NCBI RefSeq assembly: GCF_000423265.1
Contig: NZ_AUHQ01000015.1
Span: forward strand, 1 to 47,611
DNA length: 47,611 nt
Source: Ligilactobacillus saerimneri DSM 16049
Lineage (GTDB): Bacteria > Bacillota > Bacilli > Lactobacillales > Lactobacillaceae
Direction: 5' to 3'
Shown: one piece after another, positions 25,151 through 33,786 of the stretch
How the letters are laid out: each line of letters begins with the position of its first letter
Position numbering within the stretch: position 1 is the stretch's first letter
Notes under the pieces: generated by a model
What the model was told of the DNA's origin: nothing
The model's database searches: none
The model's input: the letters and a program-made list of their open reading frames with translations, nothing else
Made by a program: the position numbers and the translations under genes

Positions 25151-26932
25151 ATGTTAACAAAAGAATTGCTCGCAGATTATATTGATGCAGGTGCTGCTAA
25201 GAAAAAAGCTGATTTGGTTATTCAAAATGGGACATTGATTAACGTTAATACTGGTGAATACTATCCAGCTGATGTTGCGGTCTACAAAGACAAGATCGTA
25301 GCGGTAGATCCTGATGTTTCTGATTATATTGGTGAAGACACCAAGAAAATCGATGCTACTGGCAAGTATCTTGCACCAGGTTTGATCGACTGCCACATTC
25401 ACGTTGAATGCAGCAAGATGGGAATGACTCGCTTCGCACAAGCTGTTGTTCCACGGGGGACAACCAGCATCATCACTGGTTTTGATGAATATATCTCCGT
25501 TTTAGGCTTGAAAGGGTTAGATGATATCTTTGCTGAAGTCGATGCTTCACCATTGAAGGTATTCTGGGGCATTCCATATAAGACACCATATACTATTCCA
25601 ACTTCAACTATTGCTTATAACATTGAAGGAGCAGACCACGATGAATACCAAACACATGAGAACTGTTATGGGGTTTGGGAAACTGTTCGTGAAGCGGTCC
25701 AAACTAAGGAACCAACCACGATGCAGGCTTTAGTGGCAGCACGCAAGAACCACCAACCAATCTTTGGTTGCTCACCAATGGCACGAGGCAAGGAGCTCAA
25801 TGAATTCTTGATGAGCGGGGTTCAAGTAGACCACGAAAGTTACGATCATGAAGAATTTTTGGAAAAGGCGCGTAAAGGAATTCACATCGTAGTCCGTGAA
25901 TCTGCTGTAACGCAATTCTTGAAGGAAAACATCCGTGCTATTACTGAAGGAGCAGCTGGTGCAGCTCGGCACACTAGTTTCTGTTCTGATGATGTCAATG
26001 CCCGGTATATCTTGGAAAATGGACACATTGATCACATGGTACGTTTAGCAATCAAGGCCGGGGTTGACCCAATGACTGCTATTCAAATGGCAACAATCAA
26101 CGGGGCTGAAGCCTGCAAGATTGATGGGCAAGTTGGTTCAATTGCACCAGGTAAGGATGCGGATATTCTCTTGGTTGACCAACCAGGAACATTTAATATT
26201 CAATCTGTAATCAGTAAGGGGCAAATCGTGACTGAAGATGGGGTCAACAAGTTTGATTACCAGATTCCAGAACGCTCAGCCGCACTGGTGCACACTGTAC
26301 AACGTGACCTCACTACGGCAGCCGACTTTGAATATCACGTAGACATTACTAATGGGACGGCAGAAGTTGAAACAATTAACAGTATTGGACCATTCGTACG
26401 TAAGCGGCGTGATGTAGAGCTGGATGTAGTTGATGGTGTGGTTCAACCAGATCCGGAAAAAGATGTAGCCTTAGTTTCTGTCTTAGAACGTTATGGAATC
26501 AATGGTAACCAATCATTGGGGTTCATTTCTGGTTGGTCCTTTAAGAAAGGTGCGATTGCTACAACTGCTGCCCCAGACGACAACAATATCGTGGTTGCTG
26601 GTGTCAGTCGGGAAGATATGGCTCTCGCCGTTAACACCCTGATCGAAAACGATGGTGGGCAAGTGGTTGTTATCGACGGTGAAGTTGTTTCCTTCTTACC
26701 ATTACCAATCGCAGGGATCGCCTCTGACTTAGAGCCAGAAGCTTTAGCACAAAAGGAAGTGGAACTGGATCAAGCTGCTCAACAAATTGGTAGTCGCCTC
26801 CCTGATCCAATCTTCTACCTTTCCTTCTTACCTATCACAGCTATTCCTGACTTGGCCATCACTGATGGTGGGAATGTTGATTATCCAAAGCTTAGTTACT
26901 TTGATCCAATTTTAAAGGTTACTGCTAAGTAG
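25151..26932 (+). CDS. ade: adenine deaminase
   Basis: 593 residues of the amidohydrolase superfamily. It deaminates adenine to hypoxanthine and ammonia in the cytosol. PGLIDCHIHVECSKMG is the metal-binding HxH block; FCSDDVNA carries the late Asp, INGAEACKIDGQVGSIAPGK is typical of the C-terminal side, and the Ade-specific tail reads ISGWSFKKGAIATTAAPDDN then LSFLPITAIPDLAITDGG. AAAGGAG precedes the ATG. With the permease it forms a salvage operon: uptake, deamination, then entry to IMP through a phosphoribosyltransferase elsewhere. Confidence 0.94.
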   Translation: MLTKELLADYIDAGAAKKKADLVIQNGTLINVNTGEYYPADVAVYKDKIVAVDPDVSDYIGEDTKKIDATGKYLAPGLIDCHIHVECSKMGMTRFAQAVVPRGTTSIITGFDEYISVLGLKGLDDIFAEVDASPLKVFWGIPYKTPYTIPTSTIAYNIEGADHDEYQTHENCYGVWETVREAVQTKEPTTMQALVAARKNHQPIFGCSPMARGKELNEFLMSGVQVDHESYDHEEFLEKARKGIHIVVRESAVTQFLKENIRAITEGAAGAARHTSFCSDDVNARYILENGHIDHMVRLAIKAGVDPMTAIQMATINGAEACKIDGQVGSIAPGKDADILLVDQPGTFNIQSVISKGQIVTEDGVNKFDYQIPERSAALVHTVQRDLTTAADFEYHVDITNGTAEVETINSIGPFVRKRRDVELDVVDGVVQPDPEKDVALVSVLERYGINGNQSLGFISGWSFKKGAIATTAAPDDNNIVVAGVSREDMALAVNTLIENDGGQVVVIDGEVVSFLPLPIAGIASDLEPEALAQKEVELDQAAQQIGSRLPDPIFYLSFLPITAIPDLAITDGGNVDYPKLSYFDPILKVTAK

Positions 26933-26946
26933 TAAATATTAATCAT

Positions 26947-26986
26947 GCAAAAAATCCAGGCCTTCGTGTGAAGACCTGGATTTTTT
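26947..26986. terminator. bidirectional terminator
   Basis: AAAAAATCCAGG-CTTC/GAAG-CCTGGATTTTTT around a GTGT tetraloop. Shared by ade and the convergent sensor kinase gene. Confidence 0.92.
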
Positions 26987-28238
26987 ATGCTTTCAAGGTG
27001 ACAATCATCTGCAATTGTCCATCCTTGTAGTTGGCTTGGATTTTGCCCTTAAATAAAGCGACAATTCGCTGTGCCATTGAGAGGCCAATGCCAAATCCGG
27101 TTTGGGTTTTATTATGACTGTGATGGGAAGAATCACCACGGTAGAAGCGGTCAAAAAACTTTGTATAGTCTTGGTCTTTACCGGCAGCATAAGTATTAGC
27201 AACAGTCAAAATGGCATTTTTAGTAACAGGATTCTTGTGCAGGGTGATAGAGATAGTTCCTTGTTCATCGCAATACTTAACGGCATTGTCGAGCAAAATG
27301 TTGACTAGTTCATAAAAGTAGTTTTGGTCGGCTTTAATTTGGATATCGTCATCAACAAAAGCTTCTAGTTTCTTAGAATTTTGATCAGCAACCCCTCGGA
27401 AACTATTAGCGATCTCAGTCACTGTATCAGTAGCGTTGACAGCAGTCAGGGTGATTTGGGGATGCTCTTCCATTCGTGCCAAGGAGATCAGCTCATTGAC
27501 GAGACGAGTTAAGCGGGTGACCTGTTGCTTATTACTAGTGGTCAGCTCAGTTTCCCCAGAAAGCATTTCCTGCATCTCTGTATTAGCGGAAATGATGGTC
27601 AGAGGAGTTTTAAGCTCATGGCCTGCGTTGGTAATGAATTCTTTTTGACGTTTTTCAGCTTGGATAATAGGTCTAATAGCTCGTTTGGAAAAACCAATCA
27701 AAAGGCCAGTATACAAAATCATGCTGATGATCCCTACAATAACGGTAAAACGGATGATTTCGCGGGTTTCGGCTGTCAGGATAGATTTATCCAAGAATAC
27801 AATCAATGTTTGCTTTTTAGTCTTTTTTATCCGGTAAGCATAGGCGGTTTTTTGATAGTAAACATTCCCTTCTAATTTAGGGGTGTTTTTAACTTGTTGA
27901 GCAAACGTTCTAATCGTTGTGGGAGGAACAGTCATGATATGGCTGTCATCAATAAAGACTTTGTTGGTTTTGTTGTCAATCGTTGCACTAAAGTAACGAT
28001 ATTGAAAAATTCCTTCCCGAGTCGGTTGTGTTTTGAAAAAATCATTGCGGGGTTGTTGGTTGGCTGCTTTACGGTTCAGACTACCATCTTGAGCAATTAA
28101 CATTGTTAAAACGTTGTCGACAACTTTTTGACTACGATAGTAGGTTAGAGCTGAGATCCCTCCGATTAAGGTTAGAAGGACGGCTAACAGAGCGGTACTA
28201 GAGATGAGAATGAAACGATTACGAAAATGACGAATCAT
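26985..28238 (-). CDS. sensor histidine kinase of a RelS-like two-component system
   Basis: 417 residues. TM1 spans about 8-33, an external sensing region about 34-155, and TM2 about 160-180 (VIVGIISMILYTGLLIGF). The H box is FITNAGHELKTPLTIISAN; the N box NILLDNAVKYCDEQG and the G box GFGIGLSMAQRIVALF complete a HisKA/HATPase pair. The start has GGAGGTG inside the end of the response regulator gene, a translationally coupled pair. With the upstream alarmone synthetase this is the relP-relR-relS order described for Streptococcus mutans. The signal sensed is unknown. Confidence 0.92.
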   Translation of the reverse strand: MIRHFRNRFILISSTALLAVLLTLIGGISALTYYRSQKVVDNVLTMLIAQDGSLNRKAANQQPRNDFFKTQPTREGIFQYRYFSATIDNKTNKVFIDDSHIMTVPPTTIRTFAQQVKNTPKLEGNVYYQKTAYAYRIKKTKKQTLIVFLDKSILTAETREIIRFTVIVGIISMILYTGLLIGFSKRAIRPIIQAEKRQKEFITNAGHELKTPLTIISANTEMQEMLSGETELTTSNKQQVTRLTRLVNELISLARMEEHPQITLTAVNATDTVTEIANSFRGVADQNSKKLEAFVDDDIQIKADQNYFYELVNILLDNAVKYCDEQGTISITLHKNPVTKNAILTVANTYAAGKDQDYTKFFDRFYRGDSSHHSHNKTQTGFGIGLSMAQRIVALFKGKIQANYKDGQLQMIVTLKA

Positions 28239-28249
28239 ATGCTCACCTC

Positions 28250-28933
28250 CTAAGCTGAAGCTGGCGGTGCTTGGAGCTTAAAGGGACCAACCTGTGCGCC
28301 GATAATGGAGACGGTTGAACCAATGGCAGCTAACTTCTGACGTAGGTAAGAGATGGTGAACCAAACGTCATCTTCATCAGCTTCTTCATCATCGTCATCC
28401 CAGGTATGGGTGAGAAGTGTCGTGACACTGAGTTCTTTTTCAGCATTAAGCACTAGATATTGGAGCATCCGAGTTTCTTTGGGGGAGAGGCTAATTGAGT
28501 TGTGACTAACTAGGGTCCCTTCGTTAGTATCCAAAGATAGGTCGCCAAAAGTTAAAGTATCGGTATCGTAAGCTTCATTGCGCCGTTCGATAGAACGTAA
28601 TCGTGCTAGCAGTTCTTTAAGGGAGAAGGGCTTGGTGAGGTAGTCATCAGCACCGGTGTCCAACCCTAAAACGCGGTCATCAATTTCGGCTTTAGCAGTT
28701 AACATCATAATATATGTCCTGTCACCCCGAGCCCGGATTTCTTTCAAAGCTGTAATGCCATCTTTAACTGGCATCATAATATCGAGAATGATCGCGTCGT
28801 AAGCGTTGGTTGCTGCTAAGTCGACGGCTTCTTGGCCGTTATGGGCAACATCAACGGTATAATTTAGACTCTGGATCGCCATTGTGACGACCCGAGCGAG
28901 TTGTTCTTCATCTTCAGCGAGGAGAATACGCAT
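28250..28933 (-). CDS. OmpR-family response regulator, RelR-like, with atypical DNA-binding end
   Basis: 227 residues. The receiver domain is normal: AEDEEQ acidic pair, phospho-acceptor Asp in IILDIMMPVKDG (about 53), MMLTAKAE, and YLTKPFSLKELLAR with Lys. The winged-helix part is divergent: after LSPKETRMLQYLV comes an acidic block WDDDDEEADEDDVW before the recognition helix (FTISYLRQKL), and the usual TVRGxGYR wing is replaced by IIGAQVGPFKL. It lies 20 bases after the small alarmone synthetase gene, with an AAAGGAAG site. Phosphorylation by the next gene product is assumed. Confidence 0.9.
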   Translation of the reverse strand: MRILLAEDEEQLARVVTMAIQSLNYTVDVAHNGQEAVDLAATNAYDAIILDIMMPVKDGITALKEIRARGDRTYIMMLTAKAEIDDRVLGLDTGADDYLTKPFSLKELLARLRSIERRNEAYDTDTLTFGDLSLDTNEGTLVSHNSISLSPKETRMLQYLVLNAEKELSVTTLLTHTWDDDDEEADEDDVWFTISYLRQKLAAIGSTVSIIGAQVGPFKLQAPPASA

Positions 28934-28953
28934 AATAATTCACTTCCTTTTAT

Positions 28954-29565
28954 CTAATCAGCGGCATTGATTAACTGCCGAATCGTTTGCATTTGAACAT
29001 CGCATGATGCCAATTGATCGGCGCAACGCTTGAGCTCTTTTTCAATCCGTTGGGGATTAGCGATATTATGTTTATATTTCATTTCGTGTTCTAAACTGGC
29101 CCACGAGTCCATTGCGATTGTGCGCAGCTGGACTTCAACAAAGTAGTGTCCCGGAGTATGACCATCAATATCAACGTGAGGAGTGACAACATCAAGAATA
29201 ATATGGTAGCTTCGGTAGCCATTAGGTTTGGCATTTTTAATGTAATCTTTTTCTTGAACGATTGAGCACCACGAAGCGTGTTTGAAATACTCTAGGCAGC
29301 GATCAATGTCGTCAATGAAGTTACACACAATACGAATACCCACAGCATCTTTACATTTACGCAGGGCCGAAGTCATTGTTACCGGGTATCCTTTGCGGAG
29401 ACACTTTTCTTCCATACTAGCAGGAGTCTTTACCCGACCGATTAGATGTTCAAAGAGTTTGGGTTGACCGTTTTGTTGCATTTCTTGATTAGCGGCTAGA
29501 ATACGCCTTTGCACCTCTGTCAGTAAAGTAGTTAAGGTAGTGTGATATTCGCCATAGATACTCAT
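28954..29565 (-). CDS. relP: small alarmone (p)ppGpp synthetase, RelP-like
   Basis: 203 residues with only the RelA/SpoT synthetase domain and no hydrolase, TGS or ACT part. Key blocks are GRVKTPASMEEKCLRKG, the catalytic ALRKCKDAVGIRIVCNFIDD, PNGYRSYHIIL and FVEVQLRTIAMDSWASLEHEMKYK. Such enzymes transfer pyrophosphate from ATP to GDP or GTP. The start is the ATG at 29565 behind GGAGGG; an earlier TTG adds five residues. Because a response regulator and kinase follow directly, I favour RelP over RelQ, whose gene sits beside an NAD kinase gene in other Firmicutes. The operon should link envelope signals to (p)ppGpp. Confidence 0.88.
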   Translation of the reverse strand: MSIYGEYHTTLTTLLTEVQRRILAANQEMQQNGQPKLFEHLIGRVKTPASMEEKCLRKGYPVTMTSALRKCKDAVGIRIVCNFIDDIDRCLEYFKHASWCSIVQEKDYIKNAKPNGYRSYHIILDVVTPHVDIDGHTPGHYFVEVQLRTIAMDSWASLEHEMKYKHNIANPQRIEKELKRCADQLASCDVQMQTIRQLINAAD

Positions 29566-29650
29566 GATTAATCCCTCCAATTAAGATTATTATACCAAGA
29601 GAATTTTTGTGTGAACTATAACGAGGGATAATGCTAAAAAAACTTAAATG

Positions 29651-29919
29651 TGAGTAGAAAATGATTTTCGTGGTAAGGCGGTGGGCTAAGCTAAGACGAT
29701 GGTTGGTGCAAAGCGCGACGACCTTCGTTTTAGCTTAGATAATAGACTTGCGGTTGTTTTTCACGTTACTCAAAAAAACTTTAGTGACTAAAGACCGAGA
29801 TGCTGGAAAAGTCTAAGGAATTTAAAAAGCACTAGCAACCACGTTACCGAAAACGTTGATTTCTAGTGCTTTTTGCTGTTTGCTATGGTTTTATTTAAAA
29901 AGCTGTTTTTTCCAACCTC
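29651..29919. repeat. structured intergenic repeat, copy B (most complete)
   Basis: Fills the gap between glnQ and relP. Module 1 (29651-29770) has a CTAAGCTAAGACG/CGTTTTAGCTTAG stem. Module 2 (29824-29874) is a long hairpin AAAAAGCACTAG...CTAGTGCTTTTT with CACGTT/AACGTTG inner pairing; 50 of 56 bases match copy C. Module 3 arms (GAGATGCTGGAAAA at 29797, TTTTTTCCAACCTC at 29906) enclose module 2. Module 2 has T runs on both strands and probably terminates glnQ. Confidence 0.75.
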
Positions 29920-29933
29920 TCATTTATCAAATT

Positions 29934-30683
29934 TTAGATATTAAGCACTTTGTCGAGGAAGCTCTTAGTATCAGGGTGTTGTGGATTGGTAAAGATTTCT
30001 TCAGGGGTTCCTTGTTCCCGAATTTTACCGTCGTGGAAAAAGACCACCCGATCGGCAACCTGCTTGGCAAATCCCATTTCATGAGTTACCACAATCATCG
30101 TCATCCCATCGTTAGCTAGATCTTTCATAACTTGAAGAACGTCGCCAACCATTTCTGGGTCTAATGCACTGGTTGGTTCATCAAAGAGCATGACGTCAGG
30201 TTTCATTGCTAATGCTCGTGCGATAGCGACCCGTTGCTTTTGCCCCCCAGAAAGAGTTTGCGGACGGACATTAGCCTTATCTTTAAGCCCTACTAGTTCT
30301 AAATAGTGGAGCGCATCTTTCTTAGCTTGCTCAGGAGTAGCTTTGTGGAGTTCAATCGGGGCAAGCGTGATATTGTCAAGAACTGACATGTTCGGGAAAA
30401 GGTTGAAGTGCTGAAACACCATGCCGATATTTTCGCGTACTTTATTGATATCAGTTTGTGGATCAGTGATGTCGTGGCCATCAACGATGATCTGTCCGCT
30501 GTTGGCTTCTTCTAGTTTGTTAATGCAACGAAGAAATGTACTTTTCCCTGACCCGGATGGGCCAATCATGCAGACAACTTCGCTGGGTTTAACATTGAGG
30601 CTGATTCCAGTGAGAACTTCATTTTTGCCATAACTTTTGTGGAGATCAGTCACTTGGACTTTATATTGTTCTGCCTGTGTCAT
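29934..30683 (-). CDS. glnQ: amino-acid ABC transporter ATP-binding protein (GlnQ-like)
   Basis: 249 residues, the usual length of polar amino-acid importers' ATPases. Walker A is [18 protein letters not shown], the Q-loop [18 protein letters not shown], the signature [15 protein letters not shown], Walker [18 protein letters not shown] and the switch [13 protein letters not shown]. It starts three bases after the stop of the binding-protein/permease gene, with a GGATGGGA site inside that gene. It drives import of glutamine or another polar amino acid. Confidence 0.92.
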   Translation of the reverse strand: MTQAEQYKVQVTDLHKSYGKNEVLTGISLNVKPSEVVCMIGPSGSGKSTFLRCINKLEEANSGQIIVDGHDITDPQTDINKVRENIGMVFQHFNLFPNMSVLDNITLAPIELHKATPEQAKKDALHYLELVGLKDKANVRPQTLSGGQKQRVAIARALAMKPDVMLFDEPTSALDPEMVGDVLQVMKDLANDGMTMIVVTHEMGFAKQVADRVVFFHDGKIREQGTPEEIFTNPQHPDTKSFLDKVLNI

Positions 30684-30686
30684 TGT

Positions 30687-32147
30687 TTATCCCATCCTTT
30701 TTTGAATATATTTAGATAACCATGTGAGTAAAGTAATGATGATGACATAAATCATGCCGATGATCAGCCACATTTTGAAACCTTCCATGTTTTGAGAAAT
30801 AATAACCGTCCCCGTTTGGGTCAGTTCCATAACCCCAATAGCTGAGAGAATAGAAGTATCTTTCAAAGTAATGATGAATTGGTTGACCAATGATGGCACC
30901 ATAATCTTCAATCCTTGCGGAGCAATAACCTTGCGTAGTGCTTTATGGTAGGGCAACCCTAGGGAGCGGGCTGCTTCCCATTGCCCTTGATCGACAGCAT
31001 CGAAGCCGCCTTTGACGATGGCACCAATATAAGCTCCTTCATCTAACATTAGAGTTAAAATACCAGCAGTGAAAAGTGGAATCTTATGACCTGTGAGGTT
31101 AGGAATTCCCATGTAAATGAAGAAGGCTAAGACGATCATTGGCAGCCCCCGAAAGACGTAAATGATTGTACTTGATAATGCCTGGGCACCTTTGTTTTGC
31201 ATAATTCCTAGTACTCCAAGGATTAAGCCAAAAACTAAAGCGCAGAGAATGCCGATTACGGTTAATTGGATTGTTTGCCATAAACCATTGAGGAGGGCGG
31301 CCCGATTAGCCTTGATTAAACCTAAGAAACTAGTATCACTAGTTTTTTTATTAGTGACATTACTCTTAGTGTACTTATCAACCAATTTTTGTAAGCGCCC
31401 AGTTTTTTGCATCCATTTAATACCATCGTTGACTTTAGCTTGGAAAGCTAGGTTCTTATCTTTTTGAAAAGCAATTGCCACTGGTTGGGAATCGATAGCC
31501 TTTTTAGAAACAACTTTGAGTGGCATTCCCTGTTTGATTCCGTAGCGAATAACAGGTTCATCATCGAAGGTAGCACTGGTATTGCCAATTTTTACGTCAT
31601 TCCACATTGTGTTAGAAGAATCGAAATATTTAATCTTGTAACCGTACTTTGCTTGATTCTTCTTTAAGTAAATAGCAGCACTTGTTCCGGGTTTACTAGA
31701 GACAACTTTGCCTTTGAGCTGGCTAAGACTAGTGATCTTACTATCTTTAGCAACAGCCATTACAACACCACTAGTATAGTAGGAACGAGAAAAATCATAT
31801 TTTTGTTTTCGTTCATCGGTAACACTCATTCCGGCCATGATGGCATCAACCTGCCCGGATTCTAAAGCTTGCAAGTCACCATCAAAACTCATTGGTTTTA
31901 ATGTGTACTTGAAGTGTTCATGTTGAGCAATTTGTTGTAACATTTCAATTTCAATACCAGGATTTTTACCTTTATATGTTCCCTGGCTATCTTGGATTGC
32001 AAAAGGAGCAAAGGTATTATTGGTTGCGATTGTGTATGTTGGTTCATCAGCGCGAGCCTGCTGATTGTGTACCCCCAATATTCCTGTAATAATTCCTAAC
32101 ATCAGTAGGAAGGTGTAACCGCATATTTTCCATCTTTTAGTGTTCAT
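30687..32147 (-). CDS. glnP: fused amino-acid binding protein and permease (GlnHP-like)
   Basis: 486 residues. A signal/anchor region ends near QQARADEP. The substrate-binding domain (about 38-265: YTIATNNTFAPFAI, AIMAGMSVTDERKQKYDFS, SSKPGTSAAIYLK) is fused to a permease domain (about 280-486; GLWQTIQLTVIGI, the YVFRGLPMIVLAFFIYMGIP helix, then EAARSLGLPYHKALRKVIAPQ as the EAA loop). Such fusions are known in lactic acid bacteria as GlnP. The pair with glnQ forms a complete importer. A GlnR-type operator lies upstream, linking it to nitrogen supply. Confidence 0.92.
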   Translation of the reverse strand: MNTKRWKICGYTFLLMLGIITGILGVHNQQARADEPTYTIATNNTFAPFAIQDSQGTYKGKNPGIEIEMLQQIAQHEHFKYTLKPMSFDGDLQALESGQVDAIMAGMSVTDERKQKYDFSRSYYTSGVVMAVAKDSKITSLSQLKGKVVSSKPGTSAAIYLKKNQAKYGYKIKYFDSSNTMWNDVKIGNTSATFDDEPVIRYGIKQGMPLKVVSKKAIDSQPVAIAFQKDKNLAFQAKVNDGIKWMQKTGRLQKLVDKYTKSNVTNKKTSDTSFLGLIKANRAALLNGLWQTIQLTVIGILCALVFGLILGVLGIMQNKGAQALSSTIIYVFRGLPMIVLAFFIYMGIPNLTGHKIPLFTAGILTLMLDEGAYIGAIVKGGFDAVDQGQWEAARSLGLPYHKALRKVIAPQGLKIMVPSLVNQFIITLKDTSILSAIGVMELTQTGTVIISQNMEGFKMWLIIGMIYVIIITLLTWLSKYIQKRMG

Positions 32148-32199
32148 AACTACCGTATCCTCCTTTATGGTAAAACGTTAAGCAGTAACTATGAGTATT

Positions 32200-32229
32200 A
32201 GTGTAAACTATTCTCACAACATAAAGCAA
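32200..32229 (-). promoter_or_regulatory. promoter of the glnP-glnQ operon
   Basis: TTGCTT (32224-32229), 18 bases, TACACT (32200-32205) on the minus strand, 53 bases before the glnP start. The GlnR box ends six bases upstream of the -35. Confidence 0.55.
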
Positions 32230-32235
32230 GTTTTC

Positions 32236-32254
32236 ATGTCATATAATGTGACAT
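32236..32254. promoter_or_regulatory. GlnR/TnrA-type operator
   Basis: ATGTCA-N7-TGACAT fits the established GlnR/TnrA consensus TGTNA-N7-TNACA exactly. The palindrome extends to TTTCATGTCA/TGACATGAAA (32232-32258, 10-base perfect arms). It lies just upstream of the glnP promoter, so nitrogen-dependent control by GlnR is a strong inference. Confidence 0.85.
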
Positions 32255-32275
32255 GAAATATAAAAAGATAAACAA

Positions 32276-32309
32276 AAAGACGGAGGAAAACATAGTTTTC
32301 TCCGTCTTA
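32276..32309 (-). terminator. terminator of asd
   Basis: AAGACGGAGGAAAAC/TTTTCTCCGTCTT with an ATAG loop; on the minus strand TTTTTGTT follows. Confidence 0.85.
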
Positions 32310-32327
32310 TTGGATCCTAGATAGAAA

Positions 32328-33413
32328 TTATTTAGCAGTTAAAAAACCCTTAGCAGCTAGTAGTTCAGCCATTAAAACGCCACCACCAGCAGCTCCCCGT
32401 AAGGTATTGTGGGAAAGACCAACAAACTTCCAATCAAAAAGACTATCTTCCCGCAGGCGTCCAATTGAAACACCCATGCCATGTTCATAATCAACATCAA
32501 GCTTAACTTGAGGACGATCGGGTTCTTCCAAGTATTGGATGAAGTGTTCAGGGGCACTTGGTAAGTGTAATTCTTGGGGGATCCCCCGGTAATTTCGCAG
32601 CGCCTCTACTAATTGCTCCTTAGTAGGGTTCTTCTTGAAGTTAACGAAGACAGTTGCAGTGTGCCCATAGAGAATCGGAACCCGAATACACTGACTAGTG
32701 ATAACAGGAGTTGTTGCAGGGACGATTTCTTTGTCAACGATATGCCCCCAAATCCGTAAAGGTTCCTTTTCGGATTTTTCTTCTTCACCAGAAATAAATG
32801 GAATAATATTACCTTCCATTTCTGGCCAAGTAGCGAAGTTTTTCCCCGCACCAGAAATAGCTTGATAAGTAGAAGCAACTACCTGTGTCGGTTCAAATTC
32901 CTGCCAGGCAGAAAGGGCAGGGGTATAACTTTGAATAGAGCAGTTGGGTTTAACAGCGATAAATCCACGCTTGGTCCCTAGTCGTTCCCGCTGAGCATGG
33001 ATGATCTCAATGTGTTCAGGATTGATTTCTGGAATCACCATTGGCACATCCGGTGTCCAGCGGTGAGCACTGTTATTAGAAATAACCGGTGTTTCATGCT
33101 GAGCATATTCTTCTTCAATCTTTTTGATCACATCTTTGGACATGCTAACAGCAGAGAAAACAAAATCAACCTGAGAGCAGATTTCATCAACTTGGTTAAC
33201 ATCAATAATTTTGAGGTTGGCAACTTCTGCTGGAACTGGTTCATCCATTTTCCAGCGCCCGTCAACAGCTTCGCTATATGTTTTACCAGCACTTCGTGGA
33301 CTGGCTGCAACAACTGCAGTTTCAAACCACGGGTGGTTGTGTAATAGGGTAATGAAACGCTGACCGACCATTCCGGTTGCACCAAGAACGCCGACCTTTA
33401 ACTTTGTGCTCAT
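32328..33413 (-). CDS. asd: aspartate-semialdehyde dehydrogenase
   Basis: 361 residues. It reduces aspartyl phosphate to aspartate semialdehyde with NADPH, on the way to lysine/diaminopimelate, threonine and methionine. The NADP fold starts VGVLGATGMVGQRFITLL, the nucleophile is the Cys in VKPNCSIQSYTPAL, and the acid/base His lies in TSQCIRVPILYGHTA. Length and the NCSIQ form place it in the yeast/archaeal-type branch of the family. I use the ATG at 33413, after GGAAGTG; five more residues are possible upstream. Monocistronic here, without lysC or dapA beside it. Confidence 0.93.
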   Translation of the reverse strand: MSTKLKVGVLGATGMVGQRFITLLHNHPWFETAVVAASPRSAGKTYSEAVDGRWKMDEPVPAEVANLKIIDVNQVDEICSQVDFVFSAVSMSKDVIKKIEEEYAQHETPVISNNSAHRWTPDVPMVIPEINPEHIEIIHAQRERLGTKRGFIAVKPNCSIQSYTPALSAWQEFEPTQVVASTYQAISGAGKNFATWPEMEGNIIPFISGEEEKSEKEPLRIWGHIVDKEIVPATTPVITSQCIRVPILYGHTATVFVNFKKNPTKEQLVEALRNYRGIPQELHLPSAPEHFIQYLEEPDRPQVKLDVDYEHGMGVSIGRLREDSLFDWKFVGLSHNTLRGAAGGGVLMAELLAAKGFLTAK

Positions 33414-33786
33414 ATAATTCACTTCCATCTCAATTAATTAGCTCGGTTGAACTAGTAGTTACCGTATATTTTAAGGTCTATATCGTGGTTAATCAACTAT
33501 CAAAAACTTTCTTCTTACAAAAATAAGGATTTTTGTTGCAAAAAAGTAAAAAAACATGTTTGAAACGGTTTTTTTAAGCAGTTACTTACTGTCAAGAAAA
33601 CGTTTTTTGTTACAAAAACAAAAAATAAAAAGGTTATTATAGCAACGCTTAGGCGTTAAATGTTACGTATATAAATGATAATTAATACAGGTGTAATATT
33701 ACTAACATCGTGATGCAACACTGCTCATATATAATGTGGACATTAAGTCGTAAGGAATACTAATAATTTTAGGAGTGAACAAAGTC

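Noticed and set aside
27102-28100. Several 68-116-codon plus-strand frames in the kinase region
   Set aside because: All are antisense shadows of the histidine kinase gene, without ribosome sites.
29856-30119. 87-codon plus-strand frame over the end of glnQ
   Set aside because: Starts inside the copy-B hairpin and is antisense to conserved glnQ codons.
33414-33786. Lysine riboswitch or T-box upstream of asd, or WalR sites upstream of the NlpC gene
   Set aside because: No L-box or T-box landmarks and no clean TGTWA-N6-TGTWA pair could be read in this AT-rich gap.
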